A DNA stretch of 33,715 bases from the NCBI GenBank assembly GCA_963665545.2, contig CAXXKZ010000014.1:1-33715 (forward strand), read 5' to 3'. This document shows positions 26,033 to 33,596 of this stretch, one piece after another; positions within the stretch are counted from its first letter, which is position 1, and the number at the start of each line of letters is the position of its first letter. The position numbers and the translations under genes were made by a program. The DNA comes from G963665545 sp963665545 (GTDB lineage: Bacteria > Pseudomonadota > Gammaproteobacteria > Xanthomonadales > SZUA-36). Under the pieces are notes generated by a model. It saw only the letters and a program-made list of their open reading frames with translations. It was not told where the DNA came from and did not search any database.

Positions 26033-27685
26033 ATGAAATACCCCCTCATCGAGCCTGATGTAGAAGCAGTATTCAGTGACTGGAAAGACCCGGATTTGCC
26101 CGGCGGAGCAGTGGCGGTTCTGAAAAATCGCAAACTGATCCACTACAAGGGCTACGGCAGCGCCAATCTGGAGCGTCGGGTGCCGTTCGGTCCGAAACAG
26201 AAATTCTGCATTGCCTCTGTCACGAAACAATTCACCACATTTTGCATCCTGCTGCTGGAAGAACAGGGCAAATTGACGCTGGACGACGATGTCCGCAGGT
26301 ATTTTCCGGAGCTTGCCGATTTCGGCACGTCAATAACCATCCGGCATCTGTGCCACAACTGCAGCGGTATCAGGGATTACATCGCGTTCGCTCCCTTGTC
26401 AGGCGGCCAACTGCTGAACAAGCTGCCTCGGGAGTTCATTCTGCAACTCATCACCAATCAGCGGACTCTGAACTTTAGCCCCGGATCCCAGTACCGCTAT
26501 AGCAATTCAAATTTCGTCATTCTCAGTGTCATCCTTGAGCGGCTGAACGGTTTGCCGCTTGGTGAGGTTTTCAGTCAGTGCGTGTTCGAACCACTGGGGA
26601 TGCATGACAGCTTGCTTGTCGATGACCCGACCCAAAGACCGGAGGGCTCAATCACCCCTTACCGCACTATTACTGAGGGAGATGACGGGCAGACCAGCCA
26701 CAAGCCCTGGGAGTGGGATATTCACGGCTCAGGTGACGGGGGAGTTTGGAGCACAATGAATGACATGGTCTTGTGGGAATTGAATTTTGACGACAATGTG
26801 ATTGGCAGCTCCAATCTGACGGAGCGCCTGACTCAGACCAGTCCCTTGAATGACGGCGCCGCAAATAATTACGCGCTGGGAATGCACACAGGCATTTACA
26901 GGGGTGCTCGCTGGCACGGCCATGGTGGTGGATTCGAAGGCTTCATGTCGCAACGCACGCGCTTTCCCGATGACGCCCTGTCGGTCATCATTTTCGCCAA
27001 CCACAGTGACAACCTGATAGACAGAACCTACCGGGTGGCGGACAGTTTGCTTGAAAATCCGCTACCGATCAACGAGCCCATGAACGTGGATTTTTCACCA
27101 ACCGAAATGCGCGAACGCCTGGGTTTTTACCAGGATATGCATTCAGGAATTGCATTCGATCTCGGATTGGCCAATGGGGAGCTGAATCTTGAAATTGCCG
27201 GTTTTCCACGCCGACTGATACCAGAAACAGAATCCTTTTACCGCCCGGATCCCCGTAGCGCATGGCGGGGGTCCGTCGAAATTGGCCCACTCGAACCACG
27301 ACCGAAACTGATTGTCGAGATGGAACAGGGGTGGCGCATGACAGCGACCAAGTCTCGTGATCCTCAGGGCGACCTAGAGGCATTTGTGGGCGTTTTCTAC
27401 AACAACGAACTTCGGACAACCTATTCGTTGGAGGCGCACTCGGGCGCGTTGTTGCTTACCTGCGACGGCTGGGGTGGACAGCACAACCGATTGAAACTGG
27501 AGCAAAAAGGTGTGGATTCGTTTGTTTTGTCCAAATTGGCCAAAGACCGCTGGTTACAGGACGGCGAGCCAGTGTTCTGGTTTCCCGAGCCTACAGGCAG
27601 TGGCCGTAATAACCTGCTGGTCAGCGCTTATGGCGCAGAAGGCATTCAGTTCAACAAAGTGGCACCCTCTGGCGCCGGATCTTGA
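26033..27685 (+). CDS. Beta-lactamase-fold serine hydrolase (S12 type; D-aminopeptidase / MlrB-like)
   Basis: 550 residues. Active-site motifs of the class C beta-lactamase family: S62-V-T-K65 (nucleophile and base), Y156-S-N158, and HGHGGG (295-300) in place of KTG. About 200 residues of additional beta-rich C-terminal sequence follow, as in D-aminopeptidases and esterases of this group. Relatives cleave peptides with D-residues, esters or linearised microcystin (MlrB). The Ser-Lys-Tyr spacing (3 and 91 residues) fits what I recall for MlrB (S77, K80, Y171), which needs checking by alignment. No signal peptide is obvious, so it is likely cytoplasmic. It is divergent from the peptide importer operon, and a TetR gene follows on the same strand. 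Confidence 0.87.
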   Translation: MKYPLIEPDVEAVFSDWKDPDLPGGAVAVLKNRKLIHYKGYGSANLERRVPFGPKQKFCIASVTKQFTTFCILLLEEQGKLTLDDDVRRYFPELADFGTSITIRHLCHNCSGIRDYIAFAPLSGGQLLNKLPREFILQLITNQRTLNFSPGSQYRYSNSNFVILSVILERLNGLPLGEVFSQCVFEPLGMHDSLLVDDPTQRPEGSITPYRTITEGDDGQTSHKPWEWDIHGSGDGGVWSTMNDMVLWELNFDDNVIGSSNLTERLTQTSPLNDGAANNYALGMHTGIYRGARWHGHGGGFEGFMSQRTRFPDDALSVIIFANHSDNLIDRTYRVADSLLENPLPINEPMNVDFSPTEMRERLGFYQDMHSGIAFDLGLANGELNLEIAGFPRRLIPETESFYRPDPRSAWRGSVEIGPLEPRPKLIVEMEQGWRMTATKSRDPQGDLEAFVGVFYNNELRTTYSLEAHSGALLLTCDGWGGQHNRLKLEQKGVDSFVLSKLAKDRWLQDGEPVFWFPEPTGSGRNNLLVSAYGAEGIQFNKVAPSGAGS

Positions 27686-27891
27686 GCAGTATGCACAACT
27701 TAACTGGCCCGAGAACTCAATGGGGATCGAAATGGGGGAGTCATTGGAATTCATCAACAATTCCACTTGAAAGGATAGTTAGTTCAAATACTATAAGATT
27801 ACTATTTTATGTTTTATAAATATCAAACTTGGCCAGAAAATGGAATGCCCGATGTGCTAAGGTGGCCCTACCAATAACCCACGAAACCGAT
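27686..27891 (+). promoter_or_regulatory. Intergenic region upstream of the second TetR gene
   Basis: An AT-rich stretch (27775-27825) holds TTGAAA (27767-27772) and TATAAG (27792-27797), a possible promoter with a rather long spacer of 19. No strong dyad. No coding sequence recognised between the hydrolase stop and the regulator. Confidence 0.35.
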
Positions 27892-28560
27892 ATGGCTGCA
27901 AACAAACCTGGCAGTGCCTCTCATCTGTGGAGAAAACAACCCAAGGGCAACAAAGGCCGCCGCACCAAAGCACTCATTCAAGACGCCATCATCGATCTCG
28001 TCAGCGTTGATGGGCTTGGCCTCAATGAAATTAAGCTCAATCGCATTTGCAAAAAGGCTGGGGTTACCATTGGCGCGTTCTATTTCCACTTCGAAAACAA
28101 GGATTCAGCAATTTACGAAACAGCTGTGGATGCGCTGGAACGGTTCAAGTGCGAGTTAGCGGAGATTCCTCACAGCGACGACCTTTCTACTGAGTTGCGG
28201 AGCATCATCCTAGGGTATATTGATTCAATCGTAACTCGCCCAAAGCAGACGCGACTGGTTTACGCCGCTATCCGCAGCTCACCTGCTGTGCACAAGGCCT
28301 ACGAAGTCATGCACTTTGACATTGCCGACAGATTGGAAGCGCTGATCGCCGATGCGAGAGCCCAAGTAGGGCGTAATGCCTCCGAATGCCGCCTGATCGT
28401 GGAGTTCCTGATGGCGGGCATCGAGAGTTTCGTGGAAAACGTCTACATGTGGGACAGCGATCGAATTGCACGGCTCGGCGACCGCCCGGAAGTGCTGGCG
28501 CACAAATTGGCAGCGATGTGGGTAAACATCGCAACCACCCAACTCACCTCAACTGATTGA
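27892..28560 (+). CDS. TetR/AcrR family transcriptional regulator
   Basis: 222 residues from the ATG at 27892; the frame is open from a TTG at 27829 but the added residues are not family-like. A basic N-terminal arm (KQPKGNKGRRTKALIQ) precedes the helix-turn-helix LNRICKKAGVTIGAFYFHFENKDSAIYE. The C-terminal ligand domain is unassigned. It is related in its DNA-binding helix to the regulator at 16114-16749 (both xFYFHxxNK) but otherwise different. Together with the upstream serine hydrolase it may control the importer or the CATAAC/GTTATG sites; this is not shown by the sequence. Confidence 0.9.
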   Translation: MAANKPGSASHLWRKQPKGNKGRRTKALIQDAIIDLVSVDGLGLNEIKLNRICKKAGVTIGAFYFHFENKDSAIYETAVDALERFKCELAEIPHSDDLSTELRSIILGYIDSIVTRPKQTRLVYAAIRSSPAVHKAYEVMHFDIADRLEALIADARAQVGRNASECRLIVEFLMAGIESFVENVYMWDSDRIARLGDRPEVLAHKLAAMWVNIATTQLTSTD

Positions 28561-28639
28561 GGCCTCACTAAAGGGTGGTTGACCAAGTCTTTCAAAAAAC
28601 ATAACATATTTTGTTTTCTGATCATTGAACCAAACCGAG

Positions 28640-28930
28640 AAACAATTCATGGCCGTTGGGGAAATGCACACGGCGTGATCTGGGACAACTCTGTTAATCA
28701 CTCCGGACCAGATCGTAGAGGACTCAGCCGGCGCAGCCGAAGCGGGCGCGGCCATTGTGCATCTGCATGCACGCGACCCGGAAACCGGGTGTCCGGTGAC
28801 CGACCCAGCGGTATACAGGCAGTACCTCCCACGCATCAGGGATCGCTCCGACGTTGTCAGCGAACTGTGCGTGATCAGCGCTTGCATTACTGATCCAGTC
28901 GCCGCTTGGTTAAGGATCAGTGAAAATTGA
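28640..28930 (+). pseudogene. BKACE (DUF849, beta-keto acid cleavage enzyme) N-terminal relic
   Basis: One frame reads EKQFMAVGEMHTA, then TGA at 28676-28678, then LLITPDQIVEDSAGAAEAGA and AIVHLHARDPETGCPVTDPA, followed by VYRQYLPRIRDRSDVV. This is the N-terminal quarter of a DUF849/BKACE protein, where the family has ITPDEIAEEA...AGAAIVHLHARD. HLHARD carries His residues near the metal site. Similarity ends near 28850 and the frame stops at 28928-28930. BKACE enzymes condense beta-keto acids with acetyl-CoA and split off acetoacetate, so a former role after the aminotransferase is plausible (inference). The remainder of the gene is missing, probably lost in the rearrangement that brought in the insertion sequences. 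Confidence 0.72.
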
Positions 28931-29225
28931 CTAAGTATGCATTCACCGTACCCCCGAAGGAGCGCAAGCGGCAGGCTGCATAGCGCCGCTAAAATCTTAT
29001 CGCAAATAGACGGAACGGGTCAATCCGAGTTTGGCTCGAGCGTTATGGCCACGCGCTTGTTGCTCTTGGCGTCTGTATTTTCTCTTGAGGTGGCACTAAA
29101 GCCGTTCGCCGAGAAGTTCAAACGTCTGAACTTGGCCGGAAGTCTCTTGTTCAGCATTCAGTCCACTTTGCAGTCGATAGCGGCCAGACAGGCCGTCTCA
29201 AGACTATAGCGGGAGCCAGCGCCCA
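28931..29225. other. Intergenic DNA without a recognised gene
   Basis: A stem-loop AGCGGC/GCCGCT (28967-28972 with 28985-28990) lies near the left end. An open frame at 28937-29209 (+, 90 codons) contains a hydrophobic stretch (MATRLLLLASVFSLEV) but resembles nothing I know and has no ribosome-binding site. I do not call it a gene. Confidence 0.3.
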
Positions 29226-29570
29226 TCACCTGGAGTGCCAGTCGAGAACGGACGTTGAGATAAATTTGTTCAGCCTCCTTTTCTTACTAAGCTTTTTGGA
29301 TAAATGCATACCAAATGCTCCAACTAACATTAGCACCAATCCTGTTGCGGTACCGGGAAGAAGAACGTAGAGAATTACTGTCCTATTTAGATTCGCTATC
29401 GTAATCAAAAGTACATTTATTGTAAGAAATCCTCCGATGAGCAAGACTGCCCACGCCGCCCACTCACTCACTAGCCAGTTTTCCAGTTTCTCAGCCTCCT
29501 TCACGAGTATTTTGACGAGCTGCTTTTCTTTGTAAGGTTTGGCAAACAACTCCACTCGTCGCGCACCAAT
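29226..29570 (-). pseudogene. Small membrane protein, probably truncated at its 5' end by an IS element
   Basis: The frame is open from the IS boundary at 29570 to the stop at 29226 (first possible start GTG at 29555). It has an amphipathic charged N-terminal stretch (KPYKEKQLVKILVKEAEKLE), two strongly hydrophobic segments (about residues 33-56 and 60-84 counted from the GTG) and a basic tail (KKLSKKRRL). The frame meets a stop just inside the IS element and no ribosome-binding site is seen, so the original N-terminus was likely removed when the element arrived or by a later deletion. No family recognised. Confidence 0.45.
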
Positions 29571-29612
29571 GAGTTATGATCGAATCTGGTGTTTGAGCAG
29601 TTGAAAAAAAGC

Positions 29613-29669
29613 GGCGTATCTGGTTGATTTGTTGTTACCAAACTTCAAAGCAACCAAAGGAGATACGCC
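29613..29669 (+). promoter_or_regulatory. Stem-loop covering the ribosome-binding site of the IS256-family transposase (copy A)
   Basis: GGCGTATCT (29613-29621) pairs with AGATACGCC (29661-29669), extended by GGTTG (29622-29626) with CAACC (29651-29655) and leaving AAAGG bulged. The paired region includes the AAAGGAGA ribosome-binding site just before the ATG at 29673. Transcripts entering from outside the element would fold and hide it. The same structure lies at 33489-33545 in copy B. Confidence 0.6.
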
Positions 29670-29672
29670 ACT

Positions 29673-30920
29673 ATGAACAAGAATAATGTTATTGAACTGG
29701 AACGTCGAGCAATCAGTGCCGATCCGTTGACCGAATTGCTCAAAGAAGGCGCCCGGAAGCTGCTCGCCGAAGCGGTGGAAAGTGAAGTCCAGGAGCTGCT
29801 GGCCAAGTATCAGGATTGGCGTACCGAATCAGGTCATGCCGGTGTGGTGCGCAACGGTTACCTGCCAGAACGTGAGTTGCAGACCGGCCTGGGACCGATC
29901 CGGGTGAGAATTCCCAAGGTGCGCTCGAAGACCGGTGAAGCAGTGAGTTTTCAGTCGGTGCTGGTGCCGCCATATGTGCGCAAGACAGCGACTTTCGAGG
30001 CAGCCATTCCGTGGTTGTACCTCAAAGGGGTATCCAGCGGTGAGATGGCTGAGGCGTTGCGGGTACTGGTGGGCCCGCAGGCACAGGGTCTGTCGGCCAG
30101 CACGGTATCCCGCCTGAAACAGGTATGGGCGGAGGAATATCGAGCGTGGAGCCAGCGTCGCCTGGGACAGGACCGGTGGGTGTATGTCTGGGCTGATGGT
30201 GTCTACAGTGGGCTGCGGGCGGAGGATGCCAAGCTCTGCGCGCTGGTGATCATTGGTGTCAATGAACGCGGCGAAAAACATTTTCTGGCGATTGAGGACG
30301 GGGTGCGGGAATCGACTCAGAGTTGGCGTGAGGTGTTGCTGAATCTGAAGTCGCGCGGCATGAGCGCCCCACAACTGGCGATTGGTGATGGTGCGATGGG
30401 TTTTTGGGCGGCGCTGGATGAAATCTTTCCGGCCAGCCGCCAGCAACGCTGCTGGATGCACAAGACCATGAATGTACTGAATTGTTTGCCGAAATCCGCA
30501 CAACCCAAAGCCAAGCAGGCCCTGCACGCCATCTGGCAGGCGGAAACCAAGGATGATGCAAACAAGGCGTTTGATTTGTTTATTGAGATCTTTGAGGCGA
30601 AATACCCGAAAGCGACGAGCTGTTTGCTCAAGGATCGGGATGAACTGTTGGCATTTTATGATTTTCCGGCCCAACACTGGCAGAGCATCCGGACCAGCAA
30701 CCCGATTGAATCCACCTTTGCCACCATCCGCCACCAGACCAAAAGATCCAAAGGTTGTCTGACGCGCAATGGCATGTTGCATATGATGTTCAAATTGAGC
30801 CAGTGTGCGGAAAAGAAATGGCGCCGGCTACGCGGCTTTGATTACCTGGCCAAGGTGATTACGGGGGTGAAATTCAAAGATGGGATCGAGGTAAAAGAGA
30901 TTGATCAGGTCGCCGCTTGA
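29673..30920 (+). CDS. IS256-family (mutator-type) transposase, copy A
   Basis: 415 residues. The RNase H-like DDE residues are most likely D175 (YVWADGVYSG), D239 (LAIGDGAMGFW) and E346 (SNPIESTFATIR), with the C260-x2-H263 pair (RCWMHKTMNV) characteristic of the family. It catalyses cut-and-copy transposition of its own element. A strong AAAGGAGA precedes the ATG within a stem-loop. The protein differs from copy B at two positions (S37 versus N37, Q355 versus R355). The frame is intact and all key residues are present, so it is probably active. Confidence 0.95.
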   Translation: MNKNNVIELERRAISADPLTELLKEGARKLLAEAVESEVQELLAKYQDWRTESGHAGVVRNGYLPERELQTGLGPIRVRIPKVRSKTGEAVSFQSVLVPPYVRKTATFEAAIPWLYLKGVSSGEMAEALRVLVGPQAQGLSASTVSRLKQVWAEEYRAWSQRRLGQDRWVYVWADGVYSGLRAEDAKLCALVIIGVNERGEKHFLAIEDGVRESTQSWREVLLNLKSRGMSAPQLAIGDGAMGFWAALDEIFPASRQQRCWMHKTMNVLNCLPKSAQPKAKQALHAIWQAETKDDANKAFDLFIEIFEAKYPKATSCLLKDRDELLAFYDFPAQHWQSIRTSNPIESTFATIRHQTKRSKGCLTRNGMLHMMFKLSQCAEKKWRRLRGFDYLAKVITGVKFKDGIEVKEIDQVAA

Positions 30921-30955
30921 ATCAAATGGCTAAACACCAGATTTGACAATAGCTC

Positions 30956-31114
30956 CGCATCGAGACCACATTCTTTGTAGCGCTTGTATATCTTGTAACC
31001 GGTGACGCGTGAAATGCCGAACTCGCGGCACAGGCATGCCATCTTCTCGCCTTCCAGCAGGCGGGCAATAAATCTCAATCTTTCATCCATCGGTTTACAC
31101 TCTTTCCAAGGCAT
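30956..31114 (-). pseudogene. IS481-family transposase, N-terminal fragment cut by IS256 copy A
   Basis: 53 codons from the ATG at 31114 (GGGAG upstream) encode MPWKECKPMDERLRFIARLL, then EGEKMACLCREFGISRVTGY and KIYKRYKECGLDA. This is the N-terminal helix-turn-helix of IS481-type transposases (family pattern MPWK...MDERxRFI...LCREFGISRxTGYK). The frame then runs into the IS256 right end. The catalytic DDE part is not found on the other side of copy A. Confidence 0.8.
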
Positions 31115-31180
31115 CTGGGTATCTCCCAAATGCATTAATGTGTAAACCATGTGTCCGGAATAATCTGTAAACCAAGTGTC
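30956..31180 (-). mobile_element. Remnant of an IS481-family element
   Basis: Only the transposase-proximal end survives. Upstream of the gene lie two 15-bp direct repeats TGTAAACCAWGTGTC (31141-31155 and 31166-31180, one mismatch, period 25), as expected for subterminal transposase-binding sites, so the outer end is probably near 31180. The inner part was replaced by IS256 copy A. Confidence 0.6.
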
Positions 31181-31192
31181 ACTAAGGACATT

Positions 31193-31224
31193 GGGTCTCT
31201 GGCAGTGATCTCCGACAGAGACCC
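31193..31224 (+). terminator. Rho-independent-type hairpin
   Basis: Perfect nine-base arms GGGTCTCTG (31193-31201) and CAGAGACCC (31216-31224) with a 14-base loop, followed by TTGTTCTTTAT. It may end transcription rightward from the insertion-sequence cluster; the T-run is interrupted, so strength is uncertain. Confidence 0.5.
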
Positions 31225-31578
31225 TTGTTCTTTATGAAAGTCAGTAAGTTACAGGCTTTTTGGCGTTCAACATCTGAACCAAATTCACTCCAAATTAGCC
31301 GATTTATGGGCTATTTGAGGCGCTGTCTCGAATCGAGAATTCGCGAGTTCAGTTTTGGTTTTCATACCGCATTTCAATAGCTTAAGGTGAGCAGGCTTCG
31401 TTGGCTCCCCATTCATGCCTGAGACGGACATAATCGTTATACAGGTTTTCAAAAATGGGTACAACTGTTTCGCAGTTAAGGTCTGTACGGTTACAGCAAA
31501 AGGATGTCTGAGATCAGCTTCTACATCACAACCTCAAATTATCGTATGCTGCGCACCCGGATTTGAAAAGGTACGGCC
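31225..31578. other. Intergenic DNA upstream of the DUF1993 gene
   Basis: No gene or repeat family recognised. The stretch is somewhat AT-richer than its surroundings. The last 60 bases contain TATCGTATGCT (about 31541-31551), a weak -10 candidate for the DUF1993 gene, and AAAAGG directly before its start. Confidence 0.35.
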
Positions 31579-32103
31579 ATGACCGCTCCAGTTTACGAAT
31601 TGTGCATTGCAGGCATGCTGCGTTCACTCCAGAACCTTGATGCCATAGTCAGCAAGGCTGAGAAAATGGCCGCAGCGGACGAATACCTGGAACCAGAAAC
31701 GCTTATCCAGTCTCGGCTCTACCCCAATATGGCGCCTTTGGTATTTCAAATTCGCGTCGCAACTGATTTCGCTAAGGGCGCTGCTGCGCCCCTGTCAGGC
31801 AACGAAGTGCCGTCCTGGGCGGATGAGGAAAAGAGTTTTGAAGACCTCCACGAACGGCTCGCCAAAGGTATCGACTATTTGTCCAGCTTCAATTCCGAAG
31901 ATTTTGACGGCGCCCAGGATCGTGACATCGAGTTGGAATTGGGGCCACACACGGTGAATTTTCGCGGCAGTGAATATGTCTCTGACTTCGTTCTGCCCAA
32001 CTTCTTTTTTCACGTCACCACCGCATTCAATATCCTGCGCCACAACGGCCTGGATGTCGGCAAGCTTGACTTTCTTGGTTCGATAGCTGGATTGGACCTC
32101 TGA
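31579..32103 (+). CDS. DUF1993 domain-containing protein
   Basis: 174 residues, the family's normal length. Family marks are the N-terminal MTAPVYELCIAGMLRSLQNL, RLYPNMAPLVFQIRVATDFA, the central FEDLHERLAKGIDYLSSF and the C-terminal YVSDFVLPNFFFHVTTAFNI with LRHNGLDVGK. The all-helical fold resembles DinB-like four-helix proteins, but the function is unknown. AAAAGG precedes the ATG. It is the only intact cargo gene between the two inverted IS256-family copies and has no evident link to the peptide and CoA genes to its left. Confidence 0.88.
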   Translation: MTAPVYELCIAGMLRSLQNLDAIVSKAEKMAAADEYLEPETLIQSRLYPNMAPLVFQIRVATDFAKGAAAPLSGNEVPSWADEEKSFEDLHERLAKGIDYLSSFNSEDFDGAQDRDIELELGPHTVNFRGSEYVSDFVLPNFFFHVTTAFNILRHNGLDVGKLDFLGSIAGLDL

Positions 32104-32193
32104 GCTTAGGGTCCAAGTAGTTAATAAATCTTTTCATGGAATGAGGTTATTACGGCTACATCGGGACCTGGTGCAACTTGGGCGATAAGGTAG

Positions 32194-32202
32194 GGAGGGC
32201 CG
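32194..32202. repeat. Target-site duplication of IS256 copy B, left
   Basis: GGAGGGCCG, repeated exactly at 33588-33596 on the other side of the element. A nine-base duplication fits the family and shows a simple, recent insertion. Confidence 0.88.
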
Positions 32203-33587
32203 GAGCTATTGTCAAATCTGGTGTTTAGCCATTTGATTCAAGCGGCGACCTGATCAATCTCTTTTACCTCGATCCCATCTTTGAATTTCACCCCCGTAAT
32301 CACCTTGGCCAGGTAATCAAAGCCGCGTAGCCGGCGCCATTTCTTTTCCGCACACTGGCTCAATTTGAACATCATATGCAACATGCCATTGCGCGTCAGA
32401 CAACCTTTGGATCTTTTGGTCCGGTGGCGGATGGTGGCAAAGGTGGATTCAATCGGGTTGCTGGTCCGGATGCTCTGCCAGTGTTGGGCCGGAAAATCAT
32501 AAAATGCCAACAGTTCATCCCGATCCTTGAGCAAACAGCTCGTCGCTTTCGGGTATTTCGCCTCAAAGATCTCAATAAACAAATCAAACGCCTTGTTTGC
32601 ATCATCCTTGGTTTCCGCCTGCCAGATGGCGTGCAGGGCCTGCTTGGCTTTGGGTTGTGCGGATTTCGGCAAACAATTCAGTACATTCATGGTCTTGTGC
32701 ATCCAGCAGCGTTGCTGGCGGCTGGCCGGAAAGATTTCATCCAGCGCCGCCCAAAAACCCATCGCACCATCACCAATCGCCAGTTGTGGGGCGCTCATGC
32801 CGCGCGACTTCAGATTCAGCAACACCTCACGCCAACTCTGAGTCGATTCTCGCACCCCGTCCTCAATCGCCAGAAAATGTTTTTCGCCGCGTTCATTGAC
32901 ACCAATGATCACCAGCGCGCAGAGCTTGGCATCCTCCGCCCGCAGCCCACTGTAGACACCATCAGCCCAGACATACACCCACCGGTCCTGTCCCAGGCGA
33001 CGCTGGCTCCACGCTCGATATTCCTCCGCCCATACCTGTTTCAGGCGGGATACCGTGCTGGCCGACAGACCCTGTGCCTGCGGGCCCACCAGTACCCGCA
33101 ACGCCTCAGCCATCTCACCGCTGGATACCCCTTTGAGGTACAACCACGGAATGGCTGCCTCGAAAGTCGCTGTCTTGCGCACATATGGCGGCACCAGCAC
33201 CGACTGAAAACTCACTGCTTCACCGGTCTTCGAGCGCACCTTGGGAATTCTCACCCGGATCGGTCCCAGGCCGGTCTGCAACTCACGTTCTGGCAGGTAA
33301 CCGTTGCGCACCACACCGGCATGACCTGATTCGGTACGCCAATCCTGATACTTGGCCAGCAGCTCCTGGACTTCATTTTCCACCGCTTCGGCGAGCAGCT
33401 TCCGGGCGCCTTCTTTGAGCAATTCGGTCAACGGATCGGCACTGATTGCTCGACGTTCCAGTTCAATAACATTATTCTTGTTCATAGTGGCGTATCTCCT
33501 TTGGTTGCTTTGAAGTTTGGTAACAACAAATCAACCAGATACGCCGCTTTTTTTCAACTGCTCAAACACCAGATTCGATCATAACTC
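32203..33587 (-). mobile_element. IS256-family insertion sequence, copy B
   Basis: 1,385 bp, inverted relative to copy A and nearly identical to it (three differences found in the transposase gene; the parts outside it appear identical). Terminal inverted repeats lie at both ends and an exact 9-bp target duplication flanks it, so this copy transposed here recently. With copy A it brackets 30956-32202 like a composite transposon, although B's own duplication shows it arrived alone. Confidence 0.94.
32238..33485 (-). CDS. IS256-family (mutator-type) transposase, copy B
   Basis: 415 residues, the same as copy A except N37 and R355; a third difference (complement of 32850) is silent. The presumed DDE residues D175, D239 and E346 and the C260/H263 pair are intact. 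The ribosome-binding site lies in the same stem-loop as in copy A (33489-33545). Likely active. Confidence 0.95.
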   Translation of the reverse strand: MNKNNVIELERRAISADPLTELLKEGARKLLAEAVENEVQELLAKYQDWRTESGHAGVVRNGYLPERELQTGLGPIRVRIPKVRSKTGEAVSFQSVLVPPYVRKTATFEAAIPWLYLKGVSSGEMAEALRVLVGPQAQGLSASTVSRLKQVWAEEYRAWSQRRLGQDRWVYVWADGVYSGLRAEDAKLCALVIIGVNERGEKHFLAIEDGVRESTQSWREVLLNLKSRGMSAPQLAIGDGAMGFWAALDEIFPASRQQRCWMHKTMNVLNCLPKSAQPKAKQALHAIWQAETKDDANKAFDLFIEIFEAKYPKATSCLLKDRDELLAFYDFPAQHWQSIRTSNPIESTFATIRHRTKRSKGCLTRNGMLHMMFKLSQCAEKKWRRLRGFDYLAKVITGVKFKDGIEVKEIDQVAA

Positions 33588-33596
33588 GGAGGGCCG
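33588..33596. repeat. Target-site duplication of IS256 copy B, right
   Basis: GGAGGGCCG, identical to 32194-32202; together they mark the insertion point of copy B. Confidence 0.88.

Larger units (their letters stand above)
29571..30955 (+). mobile_element. IS256-family insertion sequence, copy A
   Basis: A 1,385-bp element with imperfect terminal inverted repeats of about 24 bp (left end GAGTTATGATCGAATCTGG, right end complement GAGCTATTGTCAAATCTGG) and one transposase gene. The boundary was set by comparison with inverted copy B at 32203-33587. Only three base differences were found between the copies: 29782, 30308 and 30736. The nine bases flanking A (29562-29570 and 30956-30964) are not a clean duplication (6 of 9 match), unlike copy B. 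Confidence 0.92.

Noticed and set aside
28599..28613. A third CATAAC site upstream of the BKACE relic.
   Set aside because: Only the left half-site matches; the right half (TTTTGT) does not pair, so it is not counted with the two strong operator copies.
28937..29209. A 90-codon open frame on the plus strand with a hydrophobic stretch.
   Set aside because: No family resemblance, no ribosome-binding site, atypical composition; probably chance.
29829..30782. Long open frames of 317 codons antisense to both transposase genes (also 32376-33329).
   Set aside because: They mirror the transposase coding strand in both copies and show no independent domain; antisense shadows.
30956..32202. Interpretation of the two IS256 copies as a functional composite transposon.
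   Set aside because: Copy B carries its own 9-bp duplication and the pair as a whole does not (29562-29570 versus 33588-33596 differ), so the segment did not move here as a unit.
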